Shown here: one piece after another, positions 43,158 to 52,482 of the stretch
Position numbering within the stretch: the stretch's first letter is position 1
Layout of the letters: every line of letters begins with the position of its first letter
DNA from: Paenibacillus uliginis N3/975
Lineage (GTDB): Bacteria > Bacillota > Bacilli > Paenibacillales > Paenibacillaceae
Assembly: GCF_900177425.1 (NCBI RefSeq)
Contig: NZ_LT840184.1
Coordinates: 3,512,263 to 3,576,262 of the forward strand
Length of the DNA stretch: 64,000 bases
Direction of reading: 5' to 3'
The notes under the pieces: generated by a model
Told to the model about the DNA's origin: nothing
Databases searched by the model: none
Seen by the model: only the letters and a program-made list of their open reading frames with translations
Position numbers and translations under genes: made by a program

Positions 43158-44255
43158 CTACTGATCTTCCTTCGGTTCCAATGTCATTTTCTTCGATAAA
43201 TATACAGCAACGAAAACCGCCGTAATACCGCCCACTAGCTTACCGACAATCATCGGGAAAATCATTTCTCTAGCTACTCCTGCTGTAAAGCCAAGGTGAT
43301 CGCCAAACACAAATGCAGCTGATACAGCGAAGGCCACATTTATAACTTTGCCCCGGGCATCCATATCCTTCATCATGTTAAACATCGGGATGACGTTGGC
43401 GAGCGTTGCTACCATACCCGCTGCCGCAACCTCGTTCATGCCTAACATTTTACCCATTTTCATTAACGACTTATTGAACACTTTTGTAATAACAAATACC
43501 ATCGTAAAGGCGCCTGCCAGCACAATCGCAATATCACCTACGATCTCGATACCTTCTCCAATAGGAGCAAGGCCAGGAATGATTGTGATCCCTGTCAGCT
43601 GCTGAACAATGGCGGCTGCAAGTCCTAATGTCGCTACAATGACGATGAATGTTCCAAAAACTGTGAAACCCTTAATCATACCATCAGGAATTTTCCAAAG
43701 ACCAAGTACGATTAATACTGCGAATAGGATGATTGGAACCAGGTTGGATAGAATCATGCCGATGGAGAAACCGGCAACAAGCCCCCCTACCAAGCAGCCA
43801 AGCGGAATCGTAACGATACCAGCCAGTACACCGGTAGCCAAGAACTTCTGATCTTCCTTTCTGATTATGCCAAGCGCAACCGGAATGATAAACACGATCG
43901 TCGGTCCGAGCATTGCACCCAAAATAGCTCCGGCAAACAGGCCCGCCTGTGGGTCCTGCGCCAGTTCAAGAGCGAGTGAGAAACCGCCCATGTCATTTGC
44001 TAACAGCGTAGTCGCAAACATCGAGGGATCTGCGCCGAGCGCGGTATATAGCGGTACGACAATCGGGCTTAACAGTTTGGCCAAAACAGGGGACAGTGAT
44101 ATGATCCCTACCATCGCCAGTGTTAAAGCTCCCATTGCCATAATACCTTCTTCAAATTGCTGACCTAACCCAAACTTACTCCCGATACTTTTGTCTAGCG
44201 CACCGAGAACCATGAAAAAAACCATTAAGTAAATAATGATTTCATTAATTTCCAT
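43158..44255 (-). CDS. eutH: Ethanolamine permease EutH
   Basis: 365 residues with about ten membrane helices; EutH moves ethanolamine across the membrane, especially at low concentration. Recognised from FGLGQQFEEGIMAMGALTL, LANDMGGFSLALELAQDP and GMVATLANVIPMFNMMKDMD, typical of the family. It is the last gene of the eut operon, 48 bases after eutN. Confidence 0.93.
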   Translation of the reverse strand: MEINEIIIYLMVFFMVLGALDKSIGSKFGLGQQFEEGIMAMGALTLAMVGIISLSPVLAKLLSPIVVPLYTALGADPSMFATTLLANDMGGFSLALELAQDPQAGLFAGAILGAMLGPTIVFIIPVALGIIRKEDQKFLATGVLAGIVTIPLGCLVGGLVAGFSIGMILSNLVPIILFAVLIVLGLWKIPDGMIKGFTVFGTFIVIVATLGLAAAIVQQLTGITIIPGLAPIGEGIEIVGDIAIVLAGAFTMVFVITKVFNKSLMKMGKMLGMNEVAAAGMVATLANVIPMFNMMKDMDARGKVINVAFAVSAAFVFGDHLGFTAGVAREMIFPMIVGKLVGGITAVFVAVYLSKKMTLEPKEDQ

Positions 44256-44302
44256 GATTGTTGTCCTCCATTCTTATTAGAACTGTTAAAACAAACCGCA
44301 TT

Positions 44303-44575
44303 TCATCTATGAGCAAGCTCCAGCGAATCGACGATGCCTACGATGACCGCATCAACTGGCACGTCTGCGGCAGCTAGCGATTTTCTAGCAGCGCCTCCTC
44401 TCGTAACTAGCACGGTGTCGCCGATGCCTGCGCCCGCATTATCTGCTGCTACGAAATAATCGTGCTGAACCGGATTACCATAGGAATTTGGCTTGATTAC
44501 AAGGAAAGTCAGTCCATTCAGCTTCTTATCTTTTCGGGTAGCCCATAAACTGCCCACAACTTCTCCTACAATCAT
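44303..44575 (-). CDS. eutN: Microcompartment vertex protein EutN (EutN/CcmL family)
   Basis: 90 residues, the pentamer that closes the vertices of the shell. Features: MIVGEVVGSLWATRKDKKL, GTF-like LTFLVIKP, VAADNAGAGIGDTVLVTRGG and a C-terminal DAVIVGIVDSLEL. The start follows AGGTGAAACG. It lies between the TIGR02536-like gene and eutH. Confidence 0.93.
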   Translation of the reverse strand: MIVGEVVGSLWATRKDKKLNGLTFLVIKPNSYGNPVQHDYFVAADNAGAGIGDTVLVTRGGAARKSLAAADVPVDAVIVGIVDSLELAHR

Positions 44576-44591
44576 CGTTTCACCTCACCCA

Positions 44592-45290
44592 TTACCTTCT
44601 GCGTACACGCATCTGATGCGTATGCAAATAGTCCTGCGCCAGCGGTGTAATTATACTGTGCCGGCCAACTACGATCTCTTTCACGTTTTGAAGACGGTAT
44701 TTTTTCACATCAGCTTCGGTAATAACTTTGCTTGTTAATATTTCCGATTGGGGATTTATGTCAACACGGGCATCCTCGCTGTGTACTTCTTCTTGATTCT
44801 CTGCCAGTCGTTCATCTTCCAGACAAGCACTCAGCAGGTCCGATTCCCGTGCTATCTTAATACCATAGCTTTGGAGTTTATTTGCAGAGCCGTCATACAG
44901 CTTGTACAGCATAACAGGAGATGTTTGCTTATATTTCCTGTAAAGCAGCCCTTCCTCCAGAACAACAACCCTTTTCCCTTTTAGCAGCATAGTCAGTACA
45001 AAACGTTCACGTGCACTTGCGCTTATGCCATTAGCTAAATAAGACAGCAGCCCAATGCACATCTTCGGAATAATTAGCAGATCGCAATCTCTGACCGATT
45101 CGTCGTAATAGCGCACCTCGTAGTATGGATTCAGAATTCTCTCCAGCACAGGAACAGGCTCTGTAGACAGAAGGATCGCTTTTTTACTGATCGCAATCGG
45201 CTCGGTCGTCTGTGCCTGCTGCAGCCTCTTTAACACTTCGGCCGCTACCGCTTCAATGAGTGCTGTCCGATCCAGAGCTTGAATGTCCAT
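44592..45290 (-). CDS. Ethanolamine utilisation protein of unknown role (TIGR02536-like)
   Basis: 232 residues from an ATG preceded by AGGAG; an upstream ATG at 45362 is in frame but would overlap pduL. The fold appears flavoprotein-like in its middle (KAILLSTEPVPVLERILN, DCDLLIIPKMCIGLLSYLAN, GKRVVVLEEGLLYRKY) and ends in VITEADVKKYRLQNVKEIVV. This family is found in Firmicute eut operons next to pduL and eutN. Function is not known. Confidence 0.75.
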   Translation of the reverse strand: MDIQALDRTALIEAVAAEVLKRLQQAQTTEPIAISKKAILLSTEPVPVLERILNPYYEVRYYDESVRDCDLLIIPKMCIGLLSYLANGISASARERFVLTMLLKGKRVVVLEEGLLYRKYKQTSPVMLYKLYDGSANKLQSYGIKIARESDLLSACLEDERLAENQEEVHSEDARVDINPQSEILTSKVITEADVKKYRLQNVKEIVVGRHSIITPLAQDYLHTHQMRVRRR

Positions 45291-45310
45291 TTGTTCACAC
45301 ACTCCTGGTC

Positions 45311-45949
45311 CTAGTTGCCTTTCTTCAAAATCTGACCCTTCGTGCCTTTCGTGAATCCGCATGCATTCGCTTCGTCGTAGTCAATATGCATATATGTTTC
45401 GTAGTTGGAACTCACTCGTATCAGCACGTCGTCAAATATGAGAGGACGTTTGCCATACACTTTAACCTGTACGATTTCGCCGTTTTTCACGTTGTATTTC
45501 TCGGCTTCTTCCGCTTTCACGTGAATATGACGCTGAGCTGCAATTAAACCTTGGTGGAGTCTAATTATATTGCTGCCTGAAGCGATTATAATGCCCGGGG
45601 TGTCTTCTAATTTCCCGCTTTCTCTAACGGGAACAGACAGGCCCAATACGACAGCATCCGTATGCGATACTTCTACCTGTGATTCTTTACGTTCCGGACC
45701 GAGCACAACGACATTGTACAAAGCGCCTTTAGGTCCAATTAGCGTAACACGCTCTTTGCAAGCATATTGTCCAGGTTGGGACAGGTCGCGTGCTTTCGTC
45801 AATTGATAGCCTTTTCCGAAAAGCTCATCTATCGCTTCCCGGTTCAAATGAACATGCTTGCCTGATGCTTCGATTTCGATAAAGGTTTGTTCCTGTACTC
45901 TCTTGATTACTTCTTTCACAATATCTTCTACCAGTTGATTATTCACCAT
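45311..45949 (-). CDS. pduL: Phosphate acyltransferase PduL/EutD-type
   Basis: 212 residues. PduL transfers acyl from CoA to phosphate inside the shell, making acetyl phosphate and recycling CoA. The two PduL domains are clear: IEIEASGKHVHLNREAID (metal-binding His pair), CKERVTLIGPKG, RLHQGLIAAQRHIHVKAEEA (second His set) and YETYMHIDYDEANACG. It is not related to the Pta-type EutD of enterobacteria. The N-terminal MVNNQLVEDIVKEVIKRV is an amphipathic helix of the sort that targets cargo to the shell. Confidence 0.9.
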   Translation of the reverse strand: MVNNQLVEDIVKEVIKRVQEQTFIEIEASGKHVHLNREAIDELFGKGYQLTKARDLSQPGQYACKERVTLIGPKGALYNVVVLGPERKESQVEVSHTDAVVLGLSVPVRESGKLEDTPGIIIASGSNIIRLHQGLIAAQRHIHVKAEEAEKYNVKNGEIVQVKVYGKRPLIFDDVLIRVSSNYETYMHIDYDEANACGFTKGTKGQILKKGN

Positions 45950-45959
45950 TCACACCTCA

Positions 45960-46754
45960 TCAGTCGTACTGTCCTACGCGAATTCGGAACATCATGATCC
46001 AGAATAACGAAGACAGCCGGTTCAATGTCCGGATGATATCTTCGCGCTCAACGGACCCGTGTTCGTTTTTGAAAGCCTGGTAAGCCTGCAGTTCCGTCTC
46101 CCTCGTCAATGTGCGCAACGCATTTATGACAACAACCGCTTCGCCCATATCATAGCTGGGTTGGAAATGTTCTAATCCAAAGTATTTCTTGGGAAAATGG
46201 GACTGTTCACGCAATTCCTTGGCTGACATCCCAAGTAAATGAAACTCATCTATACTTTCACTAAGTACTTCACATCGCACAATTTGCCGTACAAATAGTA
46301 AGATTTTTTCCAAATCATCGACCAGCTTGGTCATGTTAAGCTTGAAGCAGCTAATTTGGGATTCCAGAATTTTCGTTTCCAACGAATCTAACTTGCCACG
46401 GAATACGATCCGAGGATGATCTTTAAATACAAGCATATTTCCATACAGATGAGTCATGTGCTCTGGCTTTGTTTCCAAAAAACCGCCATACAGCGTACGA
46501 AAACGTTTTTTTCCTTCTGCCGGGTTTTGCAGACTGTCCAGTTTTTTAGTAATTTGCAGCCTGACTTCCTTCTTGGGTGTCGAGGCTTCGGTCTCAGTGG
46601 CTCCGACATAACGAAGTTCAATCTGATGATCTGTCAAAAAACTTTTGGCGGAAGGTGTTAAAATCGTTCCAACTTCAGCCTCGTATACGGCAACATCTTG
46701 CAAATTCTGATTTCGAAAGTGCTTGCGCAGTTCGCTTTCTGTAATAACAGCCAT
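45960..46754 (-). CDS. eutT: Cobalamin adenosyltransferase EutT-like
   Basis: 264 residues. EutT makes adenosylcobalamin for the lyase. The N-terminal ~60 residues (MAVITESELRKHFRNQNLQD, ...LTPSAKSFLTDHQIELRYVG) match EutT; the C-terminal half is the helical PduO/EutT fold (DDLEKILLFVRQIVRCEVLS, EDIIRTLNRLSSLFWIMMFR). It lies between eutM and pduL. Confidence 0.88.
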   Translation of the reverse strand: MAVITESELRKHFRNQNLQDVAVYEAEVGTILTPSAKSFLTDHQIELRYVGATETEASTPKKEVRLQITKKLDSLQNPAEGKKRFRTLYGGFLETKPEHMTHLYGNMLVFKDHPRIVFRGKLDSLETKILESQISCFKLNMTKLVDDLEKILLFVRQIVRCEVLSESIDEFHLLGMSAKELREQSHFPKKYFGLEHFQPSYDMGEAVVVINALRTLTRETELQAYQAFKNEHGSVEREDIIRTLNRLSSLFWIMMFRIRVGQYD

Positions 46755-46878
46755 ATTTTCACATCCTTTTACACTCGGGCATCAGGGGCCGCTTGGCGAT
46801 AGGATTGCGACAGGCGGGTAGACGGACGCGGAGCATCCGCATCCGTCATTGATCGTCAGGCCTGTCCGAAAATCGTTA

Positions 46879-47169
46879 TTATTCCACTGTTTTCGCCTTA
46901 GGCAAGATTGCGTCCACTTCAGAATGTGGTCTTGGAATAACATGTACGGACAACAATTCACCTACACGTTCTGCCGCTGCAGCACCCGCGTCTGTTGCTG
47001 CTTTAACAGCACCTACGTCGCCACGAACCATAACTGTCACAAGACCTGCGCCGATTTGCTCTTTACCGATCAATGTTACGTTAGCAGCTTTAACCATTGC
47101 ATCCGCTGCTTCGATTGCTCCAACCAAACCTTTTGTTTCTACCATTCCCAATGCGTTTGTGCTTGCCAT
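46879..47169 (-). CDS. eutM: Microcompartment shell protein EutM
   Basis: 96 residues, a single BMC domain: LGMVETKGLVGAIEAADAMV, KAANVTLIGKEQIGAGLVTV, MVRGDVGAVKAATDAGAAAA, VHVIPRPHSEVD. This is the main hexameric shell tile. The start follows AAGGAGGAAATTTATT. Confidence 0.96.
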   Translation of the reverse strand: MASTNALGMVETKGLVGAIEAADAMVKAANVTLIGKEQIGAGLVTVMVRGDVGAVKAATDAGAAAAERVGELLSVHVIPRPHSEVDAILPKAKTVE

Positions 47170-47242
47170 AATAAATTTCCTCCTTGATGTATGTTGTTTT
47201 AGGGTTTAACTTCGATTACAAGTGAACAATTTGCACTTTAAA

Positions 47243-48721
47243 CTAAAATTTTTCTGCCAATATCCGTTTTACAATCATGTCAATCAATTGCTCTTTATCG
47301 GCAAGATTTATTGTAGAGCCTTCAGGGTACGATTGCGGTACTGGCTCCATCAAATCTTCTAACTCCTTCACCCCGTAAGCCAATCTACGAATGTTGAGTA
47401 GATTAAGCGGGCTTATGTTATCAGATGTTGAACTACCCCCTACCGCCCCAGATCCTAGCGTAAGTGCCGGAGAAAGTGCGGTCGTTCCACCAATTCCGCC
47501 AAGTGCGCCTGGCGTATTAACTAATAGCCTGGACACTGGCTTCTTCAGAGCAAATTCACGAACGATCTCGTCATTTTCTGAGTGAATCATCATTGTATGT
47601 CCAGCGCCTTCCAATTTTAATATCTCGATGCAGCGTTCACATGCCGATTCCCAATCCTCTTCTGTATAGAAGGCTAAGATTGGACCCAACTTTTCTCGGG
47701 AATAAGGAACATTTTCTCCAACACGAGTTTCTTCAGCGATAAGTACGCGTATTCCAGCCGGAACTTGCAATTTAGCCAACTTTGCGATATGTTCAACGCT
47801 TCTGCCGACAATTTGTGGATTCATTGAACCATTGGGACGCAAAATAATTTTTCCCAGTTTTTCAGCTTCCTCAGTCGAGAGAAAATATGCGCCTTGCTTC
47901 TTGAGCTCTGCCATAACCGCTTCTTTACTGCACGTTTCCACAATGATTGATTGTTCAGACGCACATATCGTACCATTGTCGAATGTCTTGGAATCCAAGA
48001 TACGTTTGACCGCGAGAGGAATATTGGCGCTCTTCTCGATAAAAGCCGGACCATTGCCTGGACCGACACCGATAGCTGGCGTTCCGGATGAATACGCTGC
48101 TTTAACCATAGCCGTACCGCCAGTAGCGAGTATCAAGTTGACATCTTTATGCTTCATCAATGCGTCTGTTCCCTGTATCGTTGGAACACTAATAACACTA
48201 ATGGCTCCGTCTGGGCATCCTGCTGCGATAGCTGCTTCGTTGACTACACGCACCGTCTCCATAATGCACTTTAACGCATTTGGATGAGGTGAGAACACAA
48301 TGCTATTGGCAGCTTTTATGGCAATCAATGCTTTATAAATGACAGTCGATGTCGGATTAGTGGATGGAATCAATCCTGCAACTACGCCGACCGGCACAGC
48401 TACTTCCATCACTTTATTTGTTTTGTCTTCCTTTAGTATGCCCACTGTTTTCATTTTTTTAATCGACTCATACACATGCTTGGCTGCAAAATTGTTCTTT
48501 ATAATCTTGTCCTGCCAGCGACCAAAGCCCGTTTCTTCACTTGCCATTTTCGCCAGTTTCTCACTTTGATTGTAACCAGCATCGGAAATTGCTTTTACGA
48601 TGGCGTCAATCTGTACCTGTGTCATTACAGCCAGCTTAGCTTGCGCCTCTTTGGCCTTCTTAATCAGGTTGCGAGCTTCTTGAATGGATCTTAGGTCCTT
48701 ATCCAATGTTTCCATCAACAT
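47243..48721 (-). CDS. eutE: Acetaldehyde dehydrogenase (acylating) EutE
   Basis: 492 residues. EutE converts acetaldehyde, NAD+ and CoA to acetyl-CoA inside the shell. The catalytic Cys is in DNGTICASEQSIIV (about residue 245-258), with NAD-binding PSTNPTSTVIYKALIAIKAA and ILATGGTAMVKAAYSSGTPA. The first ~20 residues (LDKDLRSIQEARNLIKKAKE) are a typical shell-targeting amphipathic helix. The start ATG follows GGAGAGAAGG; a second ATG two codons later is possible. Confidence 0.95.
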   Translation of the reverse strand: MLMETLDKDLRSIQEARNLIKKAKEAQAKLAVMTQVQIDAIVKAISDAGYNQSEKLAKMASEETGFGRWQDKIIKNNFAAKHVYESIKKMKTVGILKEDKTNKVMEVAVPVGVVAGLIPSTNPTSTVIYKALIAIKAANSIVFSPHPNALKCIMETVRVVNEAAIAAGCPDGAISVISVPTIQGTDALMKHKDVNLILATGGTAMVKAAYSSGTPAIGVGPGNGPAFIEKSANIPLAVKRILDSKTFDNGTICASEQSIIVETCSKEAVMAELKKQGAYFLSTEEAEKLGKIILRPNGSMNPQIVGRSVEHIAKLAKLQVPAGIRVLIAEETRVGENVPYSREKLGPILAFYTEEDWESACERCIEILKLEGAGHTMMIHSENDEIVREFALKKPVSRLLVNTPGALGGIGGTTALSPALTLGSGAVGGSSTSDNISPLNLLNIRRLAYGVKELEDLMEPVPQSYPEGSTINLADKEQLIDMIVKRILAEKF

Positions 48722-48745
48722 TCCTTCTCTCCATTGGTATTATTA

Positions 48746-49441
48746 TTACGAACTGGCCTTCTTCGTATTCTTGCCCCGCTTTACTGCAGGTGCTGATTCT
48801 AGTCGTGAATCCTTCGCCTTACCCCGGCTTGCCGGCCGAGTCTCTGCTCGTTCAAGAGCCACAACAATATCAGCCTCAGGCCCGGGCTTGTTGCCTTTAC
48901 GGCCAGAAGGTTTGCTTGTGTCAGGTACTTGCTTAATCGTACCGGCAGTCGCCTTGCCTTCATCGGCTGCCTGCTTGATCGTATCGGTGATCGCCTTACC
49001 TGCATCAGCCACCTGCTTGATCGTACCGTTAGTCGCCTTACCTGCATCAGCATCGGGCTTGATTTCACCAGCTTCCGAGGTAGCCGCAACGGCTGCCAGC
49101 TTTATATCAGCGGCTAGTGGGTCCGCTGTACCTTCTGCAAGCTGCGCCTTGCTCGCGCTTGCATTAACCGGACTTGCAACCAAAGCGACTGTTTCCTCAT
49201 GCAACCTAGGAATGACATGCCTTGTAAAGAGCACATCCAGTTGAGCAGCTATCTCTGCTCCCGCTTCCACCGCAGCCTGCACGGCACCGACCTCGCCGCT
49301 CAGCTTGACTGTCACCAAACCGCCCTTGATGACTTCCAAACCGATGCAGTTGACACCTGCTGCTTTCAAAGCTGCATCCGCAGCTGCGACTGCTCCCAAA
49401 TACCCTTTTACTTCTATTAGGCCTAACGCGTTATATCTCAT
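48746..49441 (-). CDS. BMC shell protein with long Ala/Lys-rich repeat tail
   Basis: 231 residues. Residues 1-~87 are a standard BMC domain (MRYNALGLIEVKGYLGAVAA, LEVIKGGLVTVKLSGEVGAV, TRHVIPRLHEE). The rest is low-complexity: Ala/Ser-rich, then three 14-residue repeats like DAGKATNGTIKQVA, then a basic Lys/Arg tail (GRKGNKPGPE, VKRGKNTKKASS). EutK of enterobacteria also has a BMC domain plus a C-terminal domain, but a folded HTH-like one; this tail is different. It lies between eutL and eutE, where EutK-like proteins are placed in other Firmicutes. Confidence 0.88.
   Translation of the reverse strand: MRYNALGLIEVKGYLGAVAAADAALKAAGVNCIGLEVIKGGLVTVKLSGEVGAVQAAVEAGAEIAAQLDVLFTRHVIPRLHEETVALVASPVNASASKAQLAEGTADPLAADIKLAAVAATSEAGEIKPDADAGKATNGTIKQVADAGKAITDTIKQAADEGKATAGTIKQVPDTSKPSGRKGNKPGPEADIVVALERAETRPASRGKAKDSRLESAPAVKRGKNTKKASS
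48933..49058 (-). repeat. Three tandem 42-base repeats in the tailed BMC gene
   Basis: Units 48933-48974, 48975-49016 and 49017-49058 are in frame and encode 14 residues each with the shared core GKA(T/I)xxTIKQ. They are close at the DNA level, suggesting recent duplication and possible length variation between strains. Confidence 0.85.
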
Positions 49442-49453
49442 TGGTAGCTATCC

Positions 49454-50107
49454 TTAATAACTCGTCGGGTTGTCTGCGACGAATTGTACCGATTCTGCAA
49501 AAGCGTCACATGCCGCCTTGCAGGCAGATTGGCTGCCCGTCAGCAGAGCACCACCGAAGTTAGTCTCGGAAGGCGGCCCGAAGAAGGCAGCAATCGACAC
49601 ATCGGCTGCCTTAAGCGCCGCATCGAGCGCAAACATCGCTTCCATCGGGGGCGCGATCAAATACGCCAGCGCTTCACCCTCTTTAATGTTGGCGGTCTGG
49701 GACAAATATGTTCCTGTACGGGAGACTAGATGGGCAAAATAAGGGATGCTGTTATCATCATTCGCGCTGACAAAGTGTGCTCCGCTCTTGATAAATTCAA
49801 CGGCGGCGTTCAAGCCGCTGCGTACTTCTTCCGGGCTCGGACCTGCCAGAATGCCGATGACCTCGCCAACCAGCTTCGTGGAAGCATTCGCCGAGCCGGC
49901 ATACATGCTTTTTGCATATACAACATCCACGTCAGCTGCTTTAGTTGCTTCGTCTAGCGCTGCATAAGTGACATCGTCAATGTCAGCAGTAATGATCCCT
50001 AAACTTTTGTGGTTAGATTTCAGTTCCAGTTTGTCAGCCATGTCAGGACTTACGTTGGAAATGAGCTTCACGCCCAACACTTTTGCATGAATAGGTTCGT
50101 TTCTCAT
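49454..50107 (-). CDS. eutL: Microcompartment shell protein EutL
   Basis: 217 residues, a tandem BMC trimer protein that can form an openable pore. MRNEPIHAKVLGVKLISNVS, IITADIDDVTYAALDEATKA, YAKSMYAGSANASTKLVGEV, GPPSETNFGGALLTGSQSAC are all characteristic of EutL. The start follows AAGGAGG. Confidence 0.95.
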   Translation of the reverse strand: MRNEPIHAKVLGVKLISNVSPDMADKLELKSNHKSLGIITADIDDVTYAALDEATKAADVDVVYAKSMYAGSANASTKLVGEVIGILAGPSPEEVRSGLNAAVEFIKSGAHFVSANDDNSIPYFAHLVSRTGTYLSQTANIKEGEALAYLIAPPMEAMFALDAALKAADVSIAAFFGPPSETNFGGALLTGSQSACKAACDAFAESVQFVADNPTSY

Positions 50108-50125
50108 ACGAGCCTCCTTGCATTG

Positions 50126-51070
50126 CTATATTTTCAAATCAATACCCGAAGCTTGTCTGTCTATCATCGTCTTAATCAATTCGGCAATATGCGCCCCCGC
50201 TTCTACCGCCGGAGTACCTCCCGAGTGAATGTTCGAGATTACAGTGCGTCTCGCTTCTGGCATTCCTATTGTCGGTCTATAAGCGATGTATGCACTCATC
50301 GATTCTGCCGTTACAAGCCCCGGCCGCTCGCCGACGAGCAGACAAACTACATCCGCTCCGGTGACTTCTCCGACTACGTCCATAGAAGGAACTCGGCAAT
50401 GCTTGACGAACAGAATGTCGCCGACTTCGATGCCATACATCTTGAGCCCTTGCGCGATGGCAGGTGTAATGTCGCGCAAGTTCGCTTCAATCGCTGCCGA
50501 ACTCAGACCGTCGCCGACCATTAACTGTACCTTGGCCTTTTGGGCTGTATTCTGCCTAATATAGGCAAGTGTCTCTGTAGAGAACTGACGGCCCAGATCC
50601 GGCCTGGTAATATACTCATCCTTGTCCCGGCACAGTGTTTCAACCGCTATAAGGTTCATTTCCTTCACAAAATCCTCGGACACGTAGGAAAACACAGCGT
50701 CTTGGGCAGCGGCATGGTCAGCACGGAATCGTAAAGACGTAAGCGTCATATAGCGCGGGCCTGCTCGCCAAACTCCAAGGCGGGCGGGTGTCTTTTCTTT
50801 CATTTTGAGGTATCCGTCCCGATCAGCTGGCTCTGGTACCAGAAGCAGCTTCCGAAGGTTGATTTCCGTAATATCGTCCAGACATTCTCCGCTGTCTACT
50901 TGCACTTCTACAGCTGTTTTGTTCTCCAATTGTCCAGAAGAGACTGGGCTGACCGTGGCCTGTTGGGCAGGAGCTTTTGTATTGGCAGACTTGGCGGCTC
51001 CCTCCGACTTGTCTCCTACCATTTCCATCAGAATTGATTCAATCATCGACTTCAGATCTTTTTCATTCAT
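50126..51070 (-). CDS. eutC: Ethanolamine ammonia-lyase small subunit EutC
   Basis: 314 residues. With EutB and adenosylcobalamin it splits ethanolamine to acetaldehyde and ammonia. Conserved blocks: TPARLGVWRAGPRYMTLTSL (substrate and cofactor region), FRADHAAAQDAV, QLMVGDGLSSAAIEANL, LVGERPGLVTAESMSAYIAY. The N-terminal ~80 residues contain the shell-targeting helix (LKSMIESILMEMVGDK) and a Gln/Ala linker. The gap to eutB is 17 bases. Confidence 0.96.
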   Translation of the reverse strand: MNEKDLKSMIESILMEMVGDKSEGAAKSANTKAPAQQATVSPVSSGQLENKTAVEVQVDSGECLDDITEINLRKLLLVPEPADRDGYLKMKEKTPARLGVWRAGPRYMTLTSLRFRADHAAAQDAVFSYVSEDFVKEMNLIAVETLCRDKDEYITRPDLGRQFSTETLAYIRQNTAQKAKVQLMVGDGLSSAAIEANLRDITPAIAQGLKMYGIEVGDILFVKHCRVPSMDVVGEVTGADVVCLLVGERPGLVTAESMSAYIAYRPTIGMPEARRTVISNIHSGGTPAVEAGAHIAELIKTMIDRQASGIDLKI

Positions 51071-51087
51071 AAGAGCTTCCTCCTTTC

Positions 51088-52452
51088 CTACTTAAGAAAC
51101 ACAGATGCGTCTCCGGCTTTTTTAGTCAGCTTACCGTTCTCGATAAAGCCCATCTTCTCCATCCATTGCTCAAACTCACGGATCGGACGCAGCCCAAGCA
51201 GTTCACGTAATGTTGCAGTCTCGTGATAACCGGTTGTCTGATAGTTCAGCATGACATCGTCGCCATGCGGGATACCCATGAAGAAATTGCAGCCAGCCGT
51301 TGACAGTAGAACAGCCAGATTTTCCAGATCGTTCTGATCCGCCTTCATATGGTTCGTATAACATGCGTCGCAACCCATCGAAATGCCAGTAAGTTTTCCC
51401 ATGAAGTGATCTTCCAGACCAGCACGGATGACTTGCTTGGCATCATATAAAAATTCGGGACCAATGAAACCGACCACAGTGTTAACGAGAAAAGGGTTAT
51501 ATCTTTTGGCAAAGCCATAGCATCGCGCTTCCATGGTCACTTGATCGACCCCGTGATGGGCTTCGGAAGACAGCTCAGAACCTTGCCCCGTCTCAAAATA
51601 CATCACATTCGGACCAGTCACCTGTCCATGTTGCAAAACAAGTTGCTGTGCTTCATCAATCGTTGCTGCATTGAAGCCAAATGCTGTATTGCCCTTCTCC
51701 GAGCCTGCAATCGATTGGAAGATGAGGCCTGTTGGCGCGCCGCGCCTTACAGCCTCCATCTGAGTCGTTACGTGTGCCAGTACGCATGATTGCGTAGGAA
51801 TATCCCACTTTTGCCTGAATTCTTCAAAACGCTTCAAGTTGCGCATGACACTCTCCACGGAGTCATCCACCGGGTTAAGTCCAAGTACCGCATCACCGAT
51901 CCCAAAGGTCAAACCTTCCATTAAGGAAGCCATAATGCCATCGGTATCATCAGTAGGGTGATTCGGCTGCAGACGAGCAGACAATGTACCAGAACGTCCA
52001 ATCGTCGTATTGGCGTGAGCCGTAATCCGAATTTTTTTGGCCCCGTATATCAGATCGAGGTTGGACATAATTTTGGTAACTGCTGCTATCATCTCGGCTG
52101 TAAGTCCACGAGATACACGCTTGATGTTAGCTTCCGTCGTGTTTTCGTTTAAAATCCATTCCCGAAATTCTTCCACGGTCCAGTTTTGAATTTCGCTGTA
52201 AATGCGTTCATTGACTTGATCTTGATCAATTCGTGTAACCTCATCCTGTTCATAGGGAACCGCAGGATTGTTGCGGAGGTCCGACAACTTGATTTGGGAC
52301 AGCACTACCTTCGCTGCAACACGCTCTTCTGCCGATTCAGCTCCTAGCCCGGCAAGCTTATCACCCGATTTTTCCTCATTTGCTTTTGCCATGACATCCA
52401 TAAGTGTTTTGAATTGATAAATATGACCAAACAGTTTAGTTTTCAAAATCAC
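51088..52452 (-). CDS. eutB: Ethanolamine ammonia-lyase large subunit EutB
   Basis: 454 residues, the usual length, from a GTG at 52450-52452 that lies seven bases after AAGGAGG; an ATG eight codons upstream overlaps the ribosome site. It forms the TIM-barrel active site. Motifs: MILKTKLFGH-type start, RVSRGLTAEMIAAVTKIMSN, TIGRSGTLSARLQPNHPTDD, GLTFGIGDAVLGLNPVDDS, TGQGSELSSEAHHGVDQVTM. Confidence 0.97.
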   Translation of the reverse strand: MILKTKLFGHIYQFKTLMDVMAKANEEKSGDKLAGLGAESAEERVAAKVVLSQIKLSDLRNNPAVPYEQDEVTRIDQDQVNERIYSEIQNWTVEEFREWILNENTTEANIKRVSRGLTAEMIAAVTKIMSNLDLIYGAKKIRITAHANTTIGRSGTLSARLQPNHPTDDTDGIMASLMEGLTFGIGDAVLGLNPVDDSVESVMRNLKRFEEFRQKWDIPTQSCVLAHVTTQMEAVRRGAPTGLIFQSIAGSEKGNTAFGFNAATIDEAQQLVLQHGQVTGPNVMYFETGQGSELSSEAHHGVDQVTMEARCYGFAKRYNPFLVNTVVGFIGPEFLYDAKQVIRAGLEDHFMGKLTGISMGCDACYTNHMKADQNDLENLAVLLSTAGCNFFMGIPHGDDVMLNYQTTGYHETATLRELLGLRPIREFEQWMEKMGFIENGKLTKKAGDASVFLK

Positions 52453-52482
52453 AATAGATCCTCCTTCCAAATTCAACTCAGG

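Noticed and set aside
48684..49244. 186-codon plus-strand frame opposite the tailed BMC gene
   Set aside because: It reflects the reverse complement of the repeat-rich Ala/Lys tail; the opposite strand has the BMC domain and a ribosome site.
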